From NCBI RefSeq assembly GCF_035989285.1, contig NZ_CP108513.1:930001-994000 (forward strand): a stretch of 64,000 nt of DNA. The letters are read 5' to 3'. Under the pieces are notes generated by a model. The model had not been told where the DNA came from, searched no databases, and saw only the letters and a list, made by a program, of their open reading frames with translations. The translations under genes and the position numbers were made by a program. This document shows, one piece after another, positions 25,216 to 34,158 of the stretch (positions are counted from its first letter, which is position 1; each line of letters opens with the position of its first letter). Origin of the DNA: Streptomyces sp. NBC_01235 (GTDB lineage Bacteria > Actinomycetota > Actinomycetes > Streptomycetales > Streptomycetaceae).

Positions 25216-27168
25216 ATGACGGACACCACGGCATTCGACTGGCGGTCCTTCCTGCTCAGGTGGAGCGGGGAGTGGGCGGATTCCCTGCCGGACGGCGAGA
25301 CGCGGGGCGAGGACGACGAGGCCGCGCGGCAAGCGCGGTGGCTTGGGTTCCCGCCCGCGTCCCAGGAGCGGATCGCAGCAATGGAGGAGCGTCTCGGCCG
25401 ACGGGTGCCCCCGTCGTACCGGGAGTTCCTCATGGTCAGCGACGGATGGCGGCACGCGGGCGGGTTCGTGTGGCTGCTGGCGGGGACCGACGACGCGCAC
25501 TGGCACAACAACGAGTCGGGGCTCGCGGACATGTTCGAGGAGTACCTGGACGAGGACGCCGGGCCCGAGGAGCGGCGGGAGGCGGACATCTGGCGGCGCG
25601 GGCTGCAGCTCGACATCGAGTCCGACATCACCCACGTCCTCATCGACCCCGAGGACGTGGGTGAGGACGGTGAGTGGGCCGTGTACACGTGGGCGAGCTG
25701 GCGGGCCGCGCCGCCCGAGCGGCACGCGAACTTCCTCGAGTTCATGCAGGAGATGTACCGGGAGTTCCACAGCCTGCGGGCGCACCGGAGCGACGGGGAG
25801 CCGGTGTTCGCCAACGACACGACGCGAAAGCTGGACGCCCTGGTGGAGGATGCCCGGCTGGAGGCGCTGCGCGGCGGCTGGGAACGGGCCGGCAAGGCGC
25901 TGGACGAGGCCAAGGAGTACGGCAGACCGCGGGCCGCCGGGCTGGGTGACCAGATACGCCGCCTGCTCGGACAGACCTACATGGTGTACTTCGACGGACT
26001 GGTGACGGACCCGCAGTACGCTCCCGAGCTGCTGCCACCTCTGGTCGCCGAGCACGCGGCGCACTCGTACCGGGACGACTCCACGCTGATGTTCCATCTG
26101 CGGGGCGCCGACGACGACCTGGTGTCACTGGCTTACGCGACGCTGGATCAGGTGAGGAACGGCACGTACCGGTACACGGCGGCGGGACCGTTCGGGGAAG
26201 CGGTCGAGCGGGCGCGGGAGCTGGCGCGGTGGGGAGACACCGACGGGGCATGGCGGACACTGACAAACGCTGTGCCCCTGTGGGAGCCGCTGGGACCGGA
26301 CCACCTGGCGCCGCTGGGGTGGGTGGCCGACCCGGTGCTCGGGCCGCTGCTGACCCCGGAGCGGGGCCGGGAGCTGCTGTCCACGCCGAGGGGCGGGCAG
26401 GCGGGTGAGGCACCGAGGCCGACGGCCGGGCTCGACCCGGGCGACCTGGCGTGGCTCGCCGAGCCGGACTCGGGCAACAACCGCACGTCCTACCGGTTCG
26501 TCCTGGTGGAAGGTGTGGCGCCGGAGGAATTGCCCGGACGTCTCGCGGACGGGGACGGCACCGCGCTGAACGAACCCATGACCTTCTGGGAGGCGCGCCA
26601 CAGGTCGCCGCACAGCCAGAGGGAGTTCTCGTCCTACGACGACAGGGCTCTCATGGCGGTCGGCCGGGCCGGTACCGGCTGGAGTTTCGCCTTCGACGGC
26701 GCCCCTGCCCAGTTCGACCAGCGGCGGTTCGTCTCCCCGGCCGCGGCCGCCAGCGCGGGCACCCGTGCGGTGGTGGTGTGGAGCGGCCTGAGGACACGGC
26801 ACGGGGAACCGTTCTTCCACCTTTCGGTGGCGCGAGACGGTGCCGAGCAGTACGCATTCACGTACGCGGACGGAGAGATCCGGCCAAGCGGGGAGATACC
26901 GCGGGCGCTGGATCCGAGCCGGTTCCTCGGCGCCCCGGAGGACGAGGCCGGGGCCGAACGGTCGCTGCTGGAAGCGGTGACCGGGGAGTTCGGTGCCCAT
27001 CTGCCGCGTCATGCCATCGTGAACGGGCGGCTGCGCACATTCACCACGCGTTCGTGGACGCGGCCGCCCAGGGACGGCGAGACGTACGCGGTGATCCGCA
27101 TCCACCAGGCTGCCGCGCGCCCGGCGGACGGCCGGCGGGCGGGAGAGGACGGGCCGGGGAACAGGTAG
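25216..27168 (+). CDS. Large SMI1/KNR4 (SUKH) domain protein
   Basis: A 650-residue cytoplasmic protein with no signal peptide. Residues about 50-190 carry a SUKH/SMI1-KNR4 domain: the LGFPPASQERIAAMEERLGR region, then PPSYREFLMVSDGWR. The remainder (about 220-650) is not recognisable to me but reads as genuine protein, with repeated LGPDHLAPLGWVADP-like and GLDPGDLAWLAEPDSGNN segments. SUKH domains are known as immunity proteins of polymorphic toxins and as scaffold domains. No toxin gene is adjacent. ATG 25216 is used; an in-frame upstream extension to 24988 lacks a ribosome site. The length is several times that of a single SUKH immunity protein. Confidence 0.78.
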   Translation: MTDTTAFDWRSFLLRWSGEWADSLPDGETRGEDDEAARQARWLGFPPASQERIAAMEERLGRRVPPSYREFLMVSDGWRHAGGFVWLLAGTDDAHWHNNESGLADMFEEYLDEDAGPEERREADIWRRGLQLDIESDITHVLIDPEDVGEDGEWAVYTWASWRAAPPERHANFLEFMQEMYREFHSLRAHRSDGEPVFANDTTRKLDALVEDARLEALRGGWERAGKALDEAKEYGRPRAAGLGDQIRRLLGQTYMVYFDGLVTDPQYAPELLPPLVAEHAAHSYRDDSTLMFHLRGADDDLVSLAYATLDQVRNGTYRYTAAGPFGEAVERARELARWGDTDGAWRTLTNAVPLWEPLGPDHLAPLGWVADPVLGPLLTPERGRELLSTPRGGQAGEAPRPTAGLDPGDLAWLAEPDSGNNRTSYRFVLVEGVAPEELPGRLADGDGTALNEPMTFWEARHRSPHSQREFSSYDDRALMAVGRAGTGWSFAFDGAPAQFDQRRFVSPAAAASAGTRAVVVWSGLRTRHGEPFFHLSVARDGAEQYAFTYADGEIRPSGEIPRALDPSRFLGAPEDEAGAERSLLEAVTGEFGAHLPRHAIVNGRLRTFTTRSWTRPPRDGETYAVIRIHQAAARPADGRRAGEDGPGNR

Positions 27169-27626
27169 AGACCGGCGAGGCTGCGCAAAGTGGCCGCGCG
27201 CGGGAGGCGCAGCCGCGCGGGCAGGGTGGCCCAGGAGCGGCGGCGCAGAGCGGCCCACGCGGCCACGACCTGTTGACGGCCCGGTCAGCACCTTGCGCAC
27301 GCGCGCCATCTCCGCCTCGCCTCCTAGGAGTTCGCCTGTTGCTCTCCCACCCAACGGAAACGAGGGCCCTCCCGCACCGCGCAGCCGATGACGGAATCCT
27401 TACGCCTCACCATCGCGGAGCCGGGAGCATCGGGCTCTCGATCAGCCAAGCGTTACTCGGGGTTGTCCGCCGCAGGCCGGCAACCGACGTCCCACGCTCC
27501 GCACACTCCGCTCGCGTCCTTCAGTTGCCCCGGTTGGCGGGTGGCGGTGTTGAGCCGACGCCGGCCGTGGGCGTAACCGGTGAGGGGTGTGAAGATGAGC
27601 ACCGGGTCGACAAGGGGGGACGCCGG
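27169..27626. other. Intergenic region without a recognisable gene
   Basis: About 450 bases after the SUKH gene. A minus-strand stretch near 27200-27300 is rich in Leu/Arg/Ala and could be a relic, but no motif supports this. The promoter for the gene at 27627 should lie in the second half. Confidence 0.4.
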
Positions 27627-28625
27627 GTGGGGGCATGGACGTGTGAGGCGTGCGGCGGCAGAGTGCCTCAGTCCGAGGAGGAGACCACGGCAGCAGCGGT
27701 GCGCAGGCACGCACGCGCGACCGGACACCCACCGTCGAGCGTACGCAGAGAGCTGCCCGAAGGGGTCACGCAACGGTGGCGTACCCCCGAAGACCGTGAG
27801 CGGGACCAGAAGCGGGAACGCGAGCGGGGGCACAAGCAGCTCCGTCACGCCGACCCGCCCGACCAGAAGGAACCTGGAGCCCACCAGGAGCAAGGCCCCG
27901 CGACTGGCCGAGTCGGCCACACCGGCAAGCCGCGGCCGGCCGCGCTCATGGACAGGACGCTCGGGTTTCTTCGTGACAGCGTGATGGTGCAGGGACTGGT
28001 GGCGGCGGTTCTCACGCTCGCGCTGGTGACACTGGCGATCGCGTCCATCAACGAGACGGAGAACGTGCCGTCGTCGGGGGCGATGTCAGGGAGTGCGTCC
28101 GTCCCCTGGGAAAGCACCCCGGTTGACTCGCTCTCGTTGTCCGACTTCGCGGGCGGGACCTGGGGCGATGCCCGGGGCGCGTTGGAGGACGGCCTGGACG
28201 AGGGCGAGGTCAGCGTCCTGGACCGTGCGACCGGCCTTCCGCTGGTCTTCGCGTACAGCGGTGATCCGCAGCGCGACGAGTGGACGGTGTGCACTGCGGA
28301 GTTGACCAGCGGCGCACTCGACGAGCCCGGCCGGCTGGTGACCGTGGAGATAGCGAGTCCCGACGACGGCTGCTACACGGGTTCGCGGAGGCCGCAAGCC
28401 ACTTCGACCGACCCATACGGCGAAGGGACCGACACCCCCGCCCCCGAGGTCGGGGACGACACTGCCGACGGCACGTCGGACAGCGTGGACAGCGGCCCCG
28501 AGAGGGGCGTACGTCCCGGCTCCTGGTGCGGTGATCCCGGAGCGTACGGCCATACCAGCGCCGGAACCCGCATGCAGTGCCGATACGGCGCGGGCAACGA
28601 CTACCGGTGGCGTCGCGCCGGCTGA
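27627..28625 (+). CDS. Membrane-anchored protein of unknown function with N-terminal CxxC
   Basis: A 332-residue protein. The N-terminus has a short zinc-ribbon-like half, WTCEACGG, then a highly charged region of about 90 residues (RERDQKRERERGHKQ). A single membrane helix, VMVQGLVAAVLTLALVTLAI, lies near residues 117-136, followed by an extracellular domain. The C-terminal 40 residues hold WCGDPGAYGHTSAGTRMQC, a small Cys-containing module. GTG 27627 is chosen because AAGGGGGG precedes it at good spacing. The order suggests a cytoplasmic N-terminus and an exported C-terminal domain. I do not recognise the family. Confidence 0.65.
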   Translation: MGAWTCEACGGRVPQSEEETTAAAVRRHARATGHPPSSVRRELPEGVTQRWRTPEDRERDQKRERERGHKQLRHADPPDQKEPGAHQEQGPATGRVGHTGKPRPAALMDRTLGFLRDSVMVQGLVAAVLTLALVTLAIASINETENVPSSGAMSGSASVPWESTPVDSLSLSDFAGGTWGDARGALEDGLDEGEVSVLDRATGLPLVFAYSGDPQRDEWTVCTAELTSGALDEPGRLVTVEIASPDDGCYTGSRRPQATSTDPYGEGTDTPAPEVGDDTADGTSDSVDSGPERGVRPGSWCGDPGAYGHTSAGTRMQCRYGAGNDYRWRRAG

Positions 28626-28650
28626 AGAAGCCGGAGAGCCGAGGGGGCGC

Positions 28651-29186
28651 TGTACGACGCCCGCCGTGACACCGAGATCCCCGCCCGGGGACTGCGGTTG
28701 GTGGTGATCCGCCCGGCCGGCCTCGACGCGGACGGCCACGGGCGGCCGCGCCGCAACCATGACGCGGACCTGCCGGCCCTGCGGAAGATCCTCGCGCGCG
28801 GCAGCGACGAGGACCGGGTCACCGATGCCTTCCGTACCTGGCTGCTGACCGAGGGCTGGACGCCGGTCGATCCCGCCGACCACTGGACCGACATCGAAGC
28901 GGTGCGCGGCGACGAGCGGTTGATCTGCGAGGCCAAGGGCCGCACCAGCGAGATGGCATCGACACCGACATCGCCTACGGGCAGCTGCTGCGCCGTATGC
29001 CCCCTCGCGCGGATGGCCTACGGACTGGAACTGCCGGCGCCGGAGTCCGCGAACTGGACCCTCGGCCGCCTCATCCTCTGGAGCAACGACCTCCTACACA
29101 CCCTCGTCGGCGAAGGATTCGCCAACCAGCAGCACTCCGCCGCGTTCCTGTGGTGGGCCAAGGACCAACCGGACGAGCCTCGGTAA
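28651..29186 (+). pseudogene. Chimeric remnant of two hypothetical genes with a frameshift
   Basis: The frame up to about 28955 reads like part of a protein carrying a nuclease-like core, FRTWLLTEGWTPVDPADHW and then DERLICEAKGRTSE. Its natural continuation, GIDTDIAYGQLLRRM, follows in a different frame from about 28956, so a frameshift is present. The last 60 codons (WTLGRLILWSNDLLHTL, FANQQHSAAFLWWAKD) resemble the C-terminus of an unrelated small hypothetical protein. No start codon with a ribosome site is visible. Confidence 0.45.
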
Positions 29187-29456
29187 TCGAGCGGCGGCCG
29201 GCGGATCGCTGTTCCCGGATCACCACAAGACTCCCTCAAGACACGGTAAAACCTCGGACGGGAGCCGACGCTTTGACCTTGCTTTGAGGAACCGGTGATC
29301 ATTCTGTGGCCTGCACCCTCCTAGGGTCACTCCGGGCTCGGCGATCTTCCGGCCCCGCCGACCAAACCCCGGACGCCTCCGCGCTTCCGCGGCGCGCCCG
29401 CTCCCGGCCCCCACCCAGGTCCGGCGCACGGTGCACTTCAGTTTCTAGGACTTTCG

Positions 29457-30191
29457 ATGCGTCTCCCGTTCCATGCCGTCAAGATGCTCGCCGTCGCGGC
29501 ACTCCCGCTGGCCCTGGCCGCCTGTTCCTCCACTTCCACGGACTCCGCCGGCAGCACCCCCGCGGCCGCCACGCCGTCAGAGGCCAAGGACCCCGACGCC
29601 GGCCTCCTGACGGGGACGCAGCTGAAGAAGGCACTGGCACCCGCCTCGTACTTCCCCTCCGGCTTCGCCGCCGACCCGAGCCTCGCCCGCGACACCGGGG
29701 ACACCTACCAGGCGCCGGCCACCAAGAACGCCGCCAAGCCGCACTGCCCCGACCTGGCGGCCACGAGCTGGATCAGCCTCACCGGCGTGGAGGGCGTCTC
29801 GTTCGCACAGAACTCCTACATCAACCAGGACACGTCCGCCGAACTCGACCAGGAGATCGACGTCTACCGTGGCACCACCGCCGCGGACGTGCTGAAGGAC
29901 CTGGCGAACGTCGTCGCCGCCTGCCCGAGCTACACGGACTCCGACACCCACAGCAAGGTGACGGTCACCGGTGCCTCCACAGCCGGGCTCGGGGACGCGG
30001 CGTACACCATCACCCTCACCGACAGCGCCTGGGAGAGCGGCACCACGTTGATCGCCTCCCGCGCGGGCACGGCCGTCGTCAGCGTGCTGTCCACGGACGG
30101 CGCCGACAACGGCGCCGCGAGCGCGAAGAAGCTGGCAGCACAGGTCCTGACCTCGGTGAAGAGCAGCAGTGGCACGGCAGGCCAAAGCTGA
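29457..30191 (+). CDS. Secreted lipoprotein of unknown function
   Basis: A 244-residue lipoprotein. The signal peptide (about 1-22) has a basic N-terminus, a hydrophobic core and the LALAAC lipobox. After a Ser/Thr/Ala linker, residues about 45-240 form a compact domain with LTGTQLKKALAPASYFPSGF, paired cysteines (KPHCPDL and VVAACPSY) and a C-terminal AAQVLTSVKS helix. This layout resembles extracellular sensor-type domains of actinobacteria such as the PknH-like group; the resemblance is general. ATG 29457 has TAGGA upstream. The gene is monocistronic, followed by a hairpin at 30209. Confidence 0.8.
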   Translation: MRLPFHAVKMLAVAALPLALAACSSTSTDSAGSTPAAATPSEAKDPDAGLLTGTQLKKALAPASYFPSGFAADPSLARDTGDTYQAPATKNAAKPHCPDLAATSWISLTGVEGVSFAQNSYINQDTSAELDQEIDVYRGTTAADVLKDLANVVAACPSYTDSDTHSKVTVTGASTAGLGDAAYTITLTDSAWESGTTLIASRAGTAVVSVLSTDGADNGAASAKKLAAQVLTSVKSSSGTAGQS

Positions 30192-30208
30192 CCCATCCCC
30201 TCGACCAG

Positions 30209-30243
30209 GGCGTCCGGCACCCGCAGGAAGGGCACCGGACGCC
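30209..30243 (+). terminator. Hairpin terminator after the lipoprotein gene
   Basis: GGCGTCCGG (30209-30217) pairs perfectly with CCGGACGCC (30235-30243), 18 bases after the stop codon. Confidence 0.65.
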
Positions 30244-30878
30244 GCGGGCGGTGTGTGACCGTCGCCGAGAGAACTTCCGCGGTGGACCGTACGGTCAAGG
30301 GCGGGCGGCCGGCGTCTCCGGGTCGGCTGGTGGCTGCCGCGCAGCCACCGGCTGATGCCGCCGTGTGTTTCGCCGAGCCGTCCACCGCCGGCGCAACAGG
30401 ACACCTGCCTCGCCGGCGGCGACGAGGAATACCGGCGAGGTGGCGCATTGCGCCGGCCAGGCCGGCCAGGAGTCCGGCAGCTTGCCCAGTAGCCAAAAAA
30501 TGAGCGCGAGCGACAGGGAATCTCCTCCTGGCTGCCCCGGGGCGCGGCGGGGCTCTCCGGGGAACAGAACACCCCCACGGCAGGGCAGTCGCAAGGCGTC
30601 TTCGAGCCGCCGACGGCCGAGGGCGCGCTCCCCTCCCCCCTGCGACCCCAAGGGAGCGACGAGTAGCACGGCCCGGCTCGCTTGTCATGCCGGCCGTGCG
30701 AGAACCCGTCGACGACCAGCAGCCGAGTTTGCCGACACCCGGCAATCTCACCCCTGCCACAGTGCGGGTCGACGACCTGTCAATGCCGCGTAAAGAACGT
30801 GTAGGGTTCCCAGCGGTGTGCCGGGAAGTCTGGTCGGCGGTTTGAGGACAAGTCTCTTCACCGATCGGGGTCCGGGTC
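30244..30878. other. Intergenic region without a recognisable gene
   Basis: About 630 bases ahead of the antiporter. A minus-strand stretch near 30440-30500 encodes SLALIFWLLGKLPDSW, which could be a relic of a small membrane protein, but it has neither start nor continuation. The antiporter promoter should lie near 30740-30850. Confidence 0.4.
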
Positions 30879-32114
30879 ATGGTGCTCGTCGTGGTTTTCG
30901 GGGTGGCGCTGCTCATCACGGTGCTGTTGTCGGGGCTGGCCGCCCGGACCGTACTGTCCACCTCGCTCCTCTTCCTCGTCGGTGGCGCGCTCGTCAGCGA
31001 CGGGTTCCTCGGGTTGATCCACGTCACGCCGGACAGCGAGATCGTGTCCATGACGGCCGACCTCGCCCTGTTCGCGGTGCTGTTCACCGACGGCATGCAC
31101 GTCTCATTCCCCAAGCTGCGCGCCAACTGGCGCAACCCGGCGCGCGCGCTCGGCCTCGGCATGCCGCTCGCGTTCGTCGGCATGGCTCTGATCACGCACT
31201 ACCTGGTGGGCCTGGACTGGACGATGTCCTTCCTGGTCGGCGCCGTACTCGCGCCGACCGACCCGGTGTTCGCCTCCGCCATCGTCGGGCGCAAGGAAGT
31301 CCCGGCGAAGCTGCGGCAGTTGCTGAATGTGGAGAGCGGCATCAACGACGGGCTGGCCCTGCCGGTCGTCCTGATCCTGATCGCCGCGGCAGGGCCGACC
31401 TCGGGACACGCCGAGGCGTCGCTGGGGAAGATCGTGCTGGAGCTGGTCCTGGGGCTGGTATGCGGCGTCGTCCTGCCGTTCGTCGTCGTCGAGCTCGTGC
31501 GGTTCCGGATGCTGGGCGCCGAGCCCAAGCTGCAGCCGCTGCTGCCGCTGGCGATCGGTGTGATCCTGTACGCCACGTGCCACCTCACGCACGCCAACCC
31601 CTACCTCGCCGCGTTCTCCGCGGGCGCGGTGCTCACCGCGCGCTCCCTGGAGGCGAAGGAGGCGTTCGAGCCGCTGGGCGAGGCGCTGGCCGAGCTGGCG
31701 AAGTTCGCGGCGCTGCTGGTCTTCGGCGCACTGCTGACACCCCGGTTGTTCGGTGACCTGTCCTTCGGCGGGTACGTGGCGGTCGTGCTCGCGATCGTGC
31801 TGATCCGCCCGGTCTCGCTGCTGCTGTCGCTGGTCGGCACACGGTTCACCCGTCAGGAGAAGCTGGTCGCGGCCTGGTTCGGGCCGAAGGGGTTCGCGTC
31901 CGTGGTGTACGGGTTGCTGGTGCTGCAGGCTGGGATTCCGCAGGGCGAGGAGGCGTTCACGCTCATCGCCGTGTGCATCGCCTTCTCGATCGTCGCGCAC
32001 AGCTCCACCGACGTACCGATCGCCCGCATGTTCGAAGTCGAGGACCTTGTCGGTGTACCGGGCGGCGACGAAGCGCCCCGTACCGTCGAGGGGGCCGGCC
32101 GTGTCGGCGCGTGA
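30879..32114 (+). CDS. Cation:proton antiporter (CPA1/NhaP type)
   Basis: A 411-residue integral membrane protein with about twelve helices, predicted to exchange Na+ or K+ for H+. Landmarks include LFTDGMHVSFPKL near residue 70, the conserved acidic motif GAVLAPTDPVFASAIVG near residue 120-136, and LNVESGINDGLALPVVL near 150, matching the ND-type ion site of CPA1 antiporters. ATG 30879 is used. Its end overlaps the start of the CBS-ArsB/NhaD fusion at 32101, so both are translationally coupled. The pair is predicted to serve pH or ion homeostasis. Confidence 0.88.
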   Translation: MVLVVVFGVALLITVLLSGLAARTVLSTSLLFLVGGALVSDGFLGLIHVTPDSEIVSMTADLALFAVLFTDGMHVSFPKLRANWRNPARALGLGMPLAFVGMALITHYLVGLDWTMSFLVGAVLAPTDPVFASAIVGRKEVPAKLRQLLNVESGINDGLALPVVLILIAAAGPTSGHAEASLGKIVLELVLGLVCGVVLPFVVVELVRFRMLGAEPKLQPLLPLAIGVILYATCHLTHANPYLAAFSAGAVLTARSLEAKEAFEPLGEALAELAKFAALLVFGALLTPRLFGDLSFGGYVAVVLAIVLIRPVSLLLSLVGTRFTRQEKLVAAWFGPKGFASVVYGLLVLQAGIPQGEEAFTLIAVCIAFSIVAHSSTDVPIARMFEVEDLVGVPGGDEAPRTVEGAGRVGA

Positions 32115-33813
32115 GCTCGCGGAGCCGTACCCGTACGTCGTCGCCGACGACGACGCATGCGAGGCGGCCCGGTTGCCGGTCGAGCGGCGGCTGCCCGCGC
32201 CGCTGGTCGTCGATCGCTGCGGACAGCCGTACGCCGCGGTGGCAACACCGCAGCTCATCGGGCCGCTCCTGCCTCCGGACGCGCTGACGGACCCACAGTT
32301 CGCCCTCGCGACGGACGACCGCTCCCTCGACGAGGCGTTGGAGAGGCTCGCCGGGGTCACGGTGGCACAGTGGCTGCCGCGCCTCCGGGTCAGGCCACCG
32401 CCGGTCACCACGCAAGCGGGCGTCACGCACATCGCGGCCCTCATGGCCCGCACCCACAGCCCCCTGGGTCGCCGTAACGGCGGCCCGTCTGTTGGAACGA
32501 CTTGTCGGAGGAACGTGAACGGCTGGCAGAGCTGGGCGGCGATCGCCGTCTTCGTGGCCACGTACGGCCTGATCATCAGCGAGAAGATCCACCGGGTCGG
32601 CGCCGCCCTGGGCGGCGCCGCGTTGATGCTGGCGATCGGCGCGACCGACGACTCATCGGCCTTCTTCTCGGAGCATTCCGGCGTCGACTGGAACGTCATC
32701 TTCCTGCTGATGGGCATGATGATGATCGTCGGCGTGCTCAAGAAGACCGGCATGTTCGAGTACCTCGCCATCTGGGCGGTGAAGCGGGCACGGGCCAGAC
32801 CCTTCCGTGTCATGGTGATGCTCGTCGTCATGACCGCGCTCGCCTCGGCGCTGCTGGACAACGTCACGACGGTGCTGCTCATCGCCCCGGTGACGCTGCT
32901 GGTGTGCGAGCGTCTGGCGCTGCCGGCGGCCCCGTTCCTGATCGCCGAGGTGTTCGCGTCGAACATCGGCGGCACCGCCACACTGGTGGGTGACCCGCCC
33001 AACATCATCATCGCCAGCCGGGCCGGCCTGACCTTCAACGACTTCCTGGTCCACCTCGCGCCGCTGTCCGCCGTCCTGGTCGTGGTGCTCGTGGCCCTGT
33101 GCCGGTTCCTGTTCCGCAAGTCCTTCGTCTACGACGAGGCGCGCGCGGAGGAGGTCATGGCCCTGGAGGAGAAGGAGGCCATCAAGGACACCCGCCTGCT
33201 CGTCCAGGGCCTGGTGGTGCTGGCGCTGGTCGTCGCCGGCTTCGTCCTCCACCCGGTACTGCACTATGCGCCCAGCGTCGTCGCCCTGCTCGGGGCCGGC
33301 CTGCTCATCGCCGTCTCCTCCGCGGAGACCGGCGAGGTACTGACCGAGGTCGAGTGGCCCACCCTCGCCTTCTTCGCCGGGCTGTTCATCATGATCGGCG
33401 GCCTGATCGAGACGGGTGTGATCGGCGAGATCTCCAAATCCCTCGCCGACGCCATCGGCGACAACGAACTCGGCGGCTCCATGCTGCTGCTGGGCGCCTC
33501 GGCCGTGCTGTCCGGCATCGTGGACAACATCCCCTACGTCGCCACCATGGCCCCCATCACCGCCGACCTGGTGCACAACATGGGTGGCGACCCCGACCAC
33601 GTCATGTGGTGGGCGCTGGCCATCGGCGCGGACCTCGGCGGCAACGCCACCGCCATCGGCGCCAGCGCCAACGTCGTCGTCCTCGGCATCGCCGAACGCA
33701 ACCGCCAGCCCATCAGCTTCTGGCAGTTCACCAAGTACGGCCTCGTCGTCACCGTCGTCACCGTGGCTTTGTCCGCCCTCTACGTGTGGCTGCGCTACTT
33801 CGCCCTCGCCTGA
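32101..33813 (+). CDS. CBS-domain protein fused in frame to an ArsB/NhaD-type transporter
   Basis: A 570-residue open frame. Residues 1-125 match the CBS protein at 37098 up to MARTHSPL (MARVRSPL in the paralogue), then the similarity breaks. Residues from 139 on form a complete ArsB/NhaD ion-transporter superfamily permease with about eleven helices, the ALLDNVTTVLLIAP and NIGGTATLVGDPPNIIIAS motifs and their second-half copies SGIVDNIPYVATM and GGNATAIGASANVVV. A GTG at 32515 with GGAGG three bases before it was probably the transporter's own start. The missing CBS C-terminus, VTAARLLERLVGGT, is readable in another frame and stops exactly over that GTG. The product may therefore be a fusion or two proteins by reinitiation. 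Confidence 0.82.
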   Translation: MSARELAEPYPYVVADDDACEAARLPVERRLPAPLVVDRCGQPYAAVATPQLIGPLLPPDALTDPQFALATDDRSLDEALERLAGVTVAQWLPRLRVRPPPVTTQAGVTHIAALMARTHSPLGRRNGGPSVGTTCRRNVNGWQSWAAIAVFVATYGLIISEKIHRVGAALGGAALMLAIGATDDSSAFFSEHSGVDWNVIFLLMGMMMIVGVLKKTGMFEYLAIWAVKRARARPFRVMVMLVVMTALASALLDNVTTVLLIAPVTLLVCERLALPAAPFLIAEVFASNIGGTATLVGDPPNIIIASRAGLTFNDFLVHLAPLSAVLVVVLVALCRFLFRKSFVYDEARAEEVMALEEKEAIKDTRLLVQGLVVLALVVAGFVLHPVLHYAPSVVALLGAGLLIAVSSAETGEVLTEVEWPTLAFFAGLFIMIGGLIETGVIGEISKSLADAIGDNELGGSMLLLGASAVLSGIVDNIPYVATMAPITADLVHNMGGDPDHVMWWALAIGADLGGNATAIGASANVVVLGIAERNRQPISFWQFTKYGLVVTVVTVALSALYVWLRYFALA

Positions 33814-34030
33814 CCGGAGGTGGGTGGCACACGCCATGGCCCTGCTCCCGCAGCCCACCTGCACCATGGCATGGACCGGACCCATGATCGTGGCCGGTGA
33901 CGACGCACTCACCGAACGGCCGGCCACCGAGCAGCCGGGAAGGACCGAGGCTGCTGCCGGACGACGACACGGTGGCCGCCGCCACCGGCCGCGGCACGGT
34001 CGTCCTGGAGAACCTCACGCACACCGGCTC

Positions 34031-34062
34031 CTCGGGCCGCGCCCGGCTGAGCGCGGCCCGAG
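34031..34062. terminator. Strong bidirectional hairpin between convergent genes
   Basis: CTCGGGCCGCGC (34031-34042) pairs perfectly with GCGCGGCCCGAG (34051-34062) over 12 bp, with an 8-base loop. It lies between the transporter stop at 33813 and the haloperoxidase stop at 34159. The rest of 33814-34158 shows no gene. Confidence 0.75.
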
Positions 34063-34158
34063 AGATGAACGGGCTTCAGGTCACTCGGCGGCTCCCCTTC
34101 CCCCACCCGCCGCCTCAAGTGATCCAATTGCGGTCGGTCCAAGTCACCAGCATTGGGC

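Noticed and set aside
29273..29301. Sigma-70 promoter TTGACC-N17-TGATCA before the lipoprotein gene
   Set aside because: The -10 hexamer is poor and the distance to the start is long. Support is insufficient.
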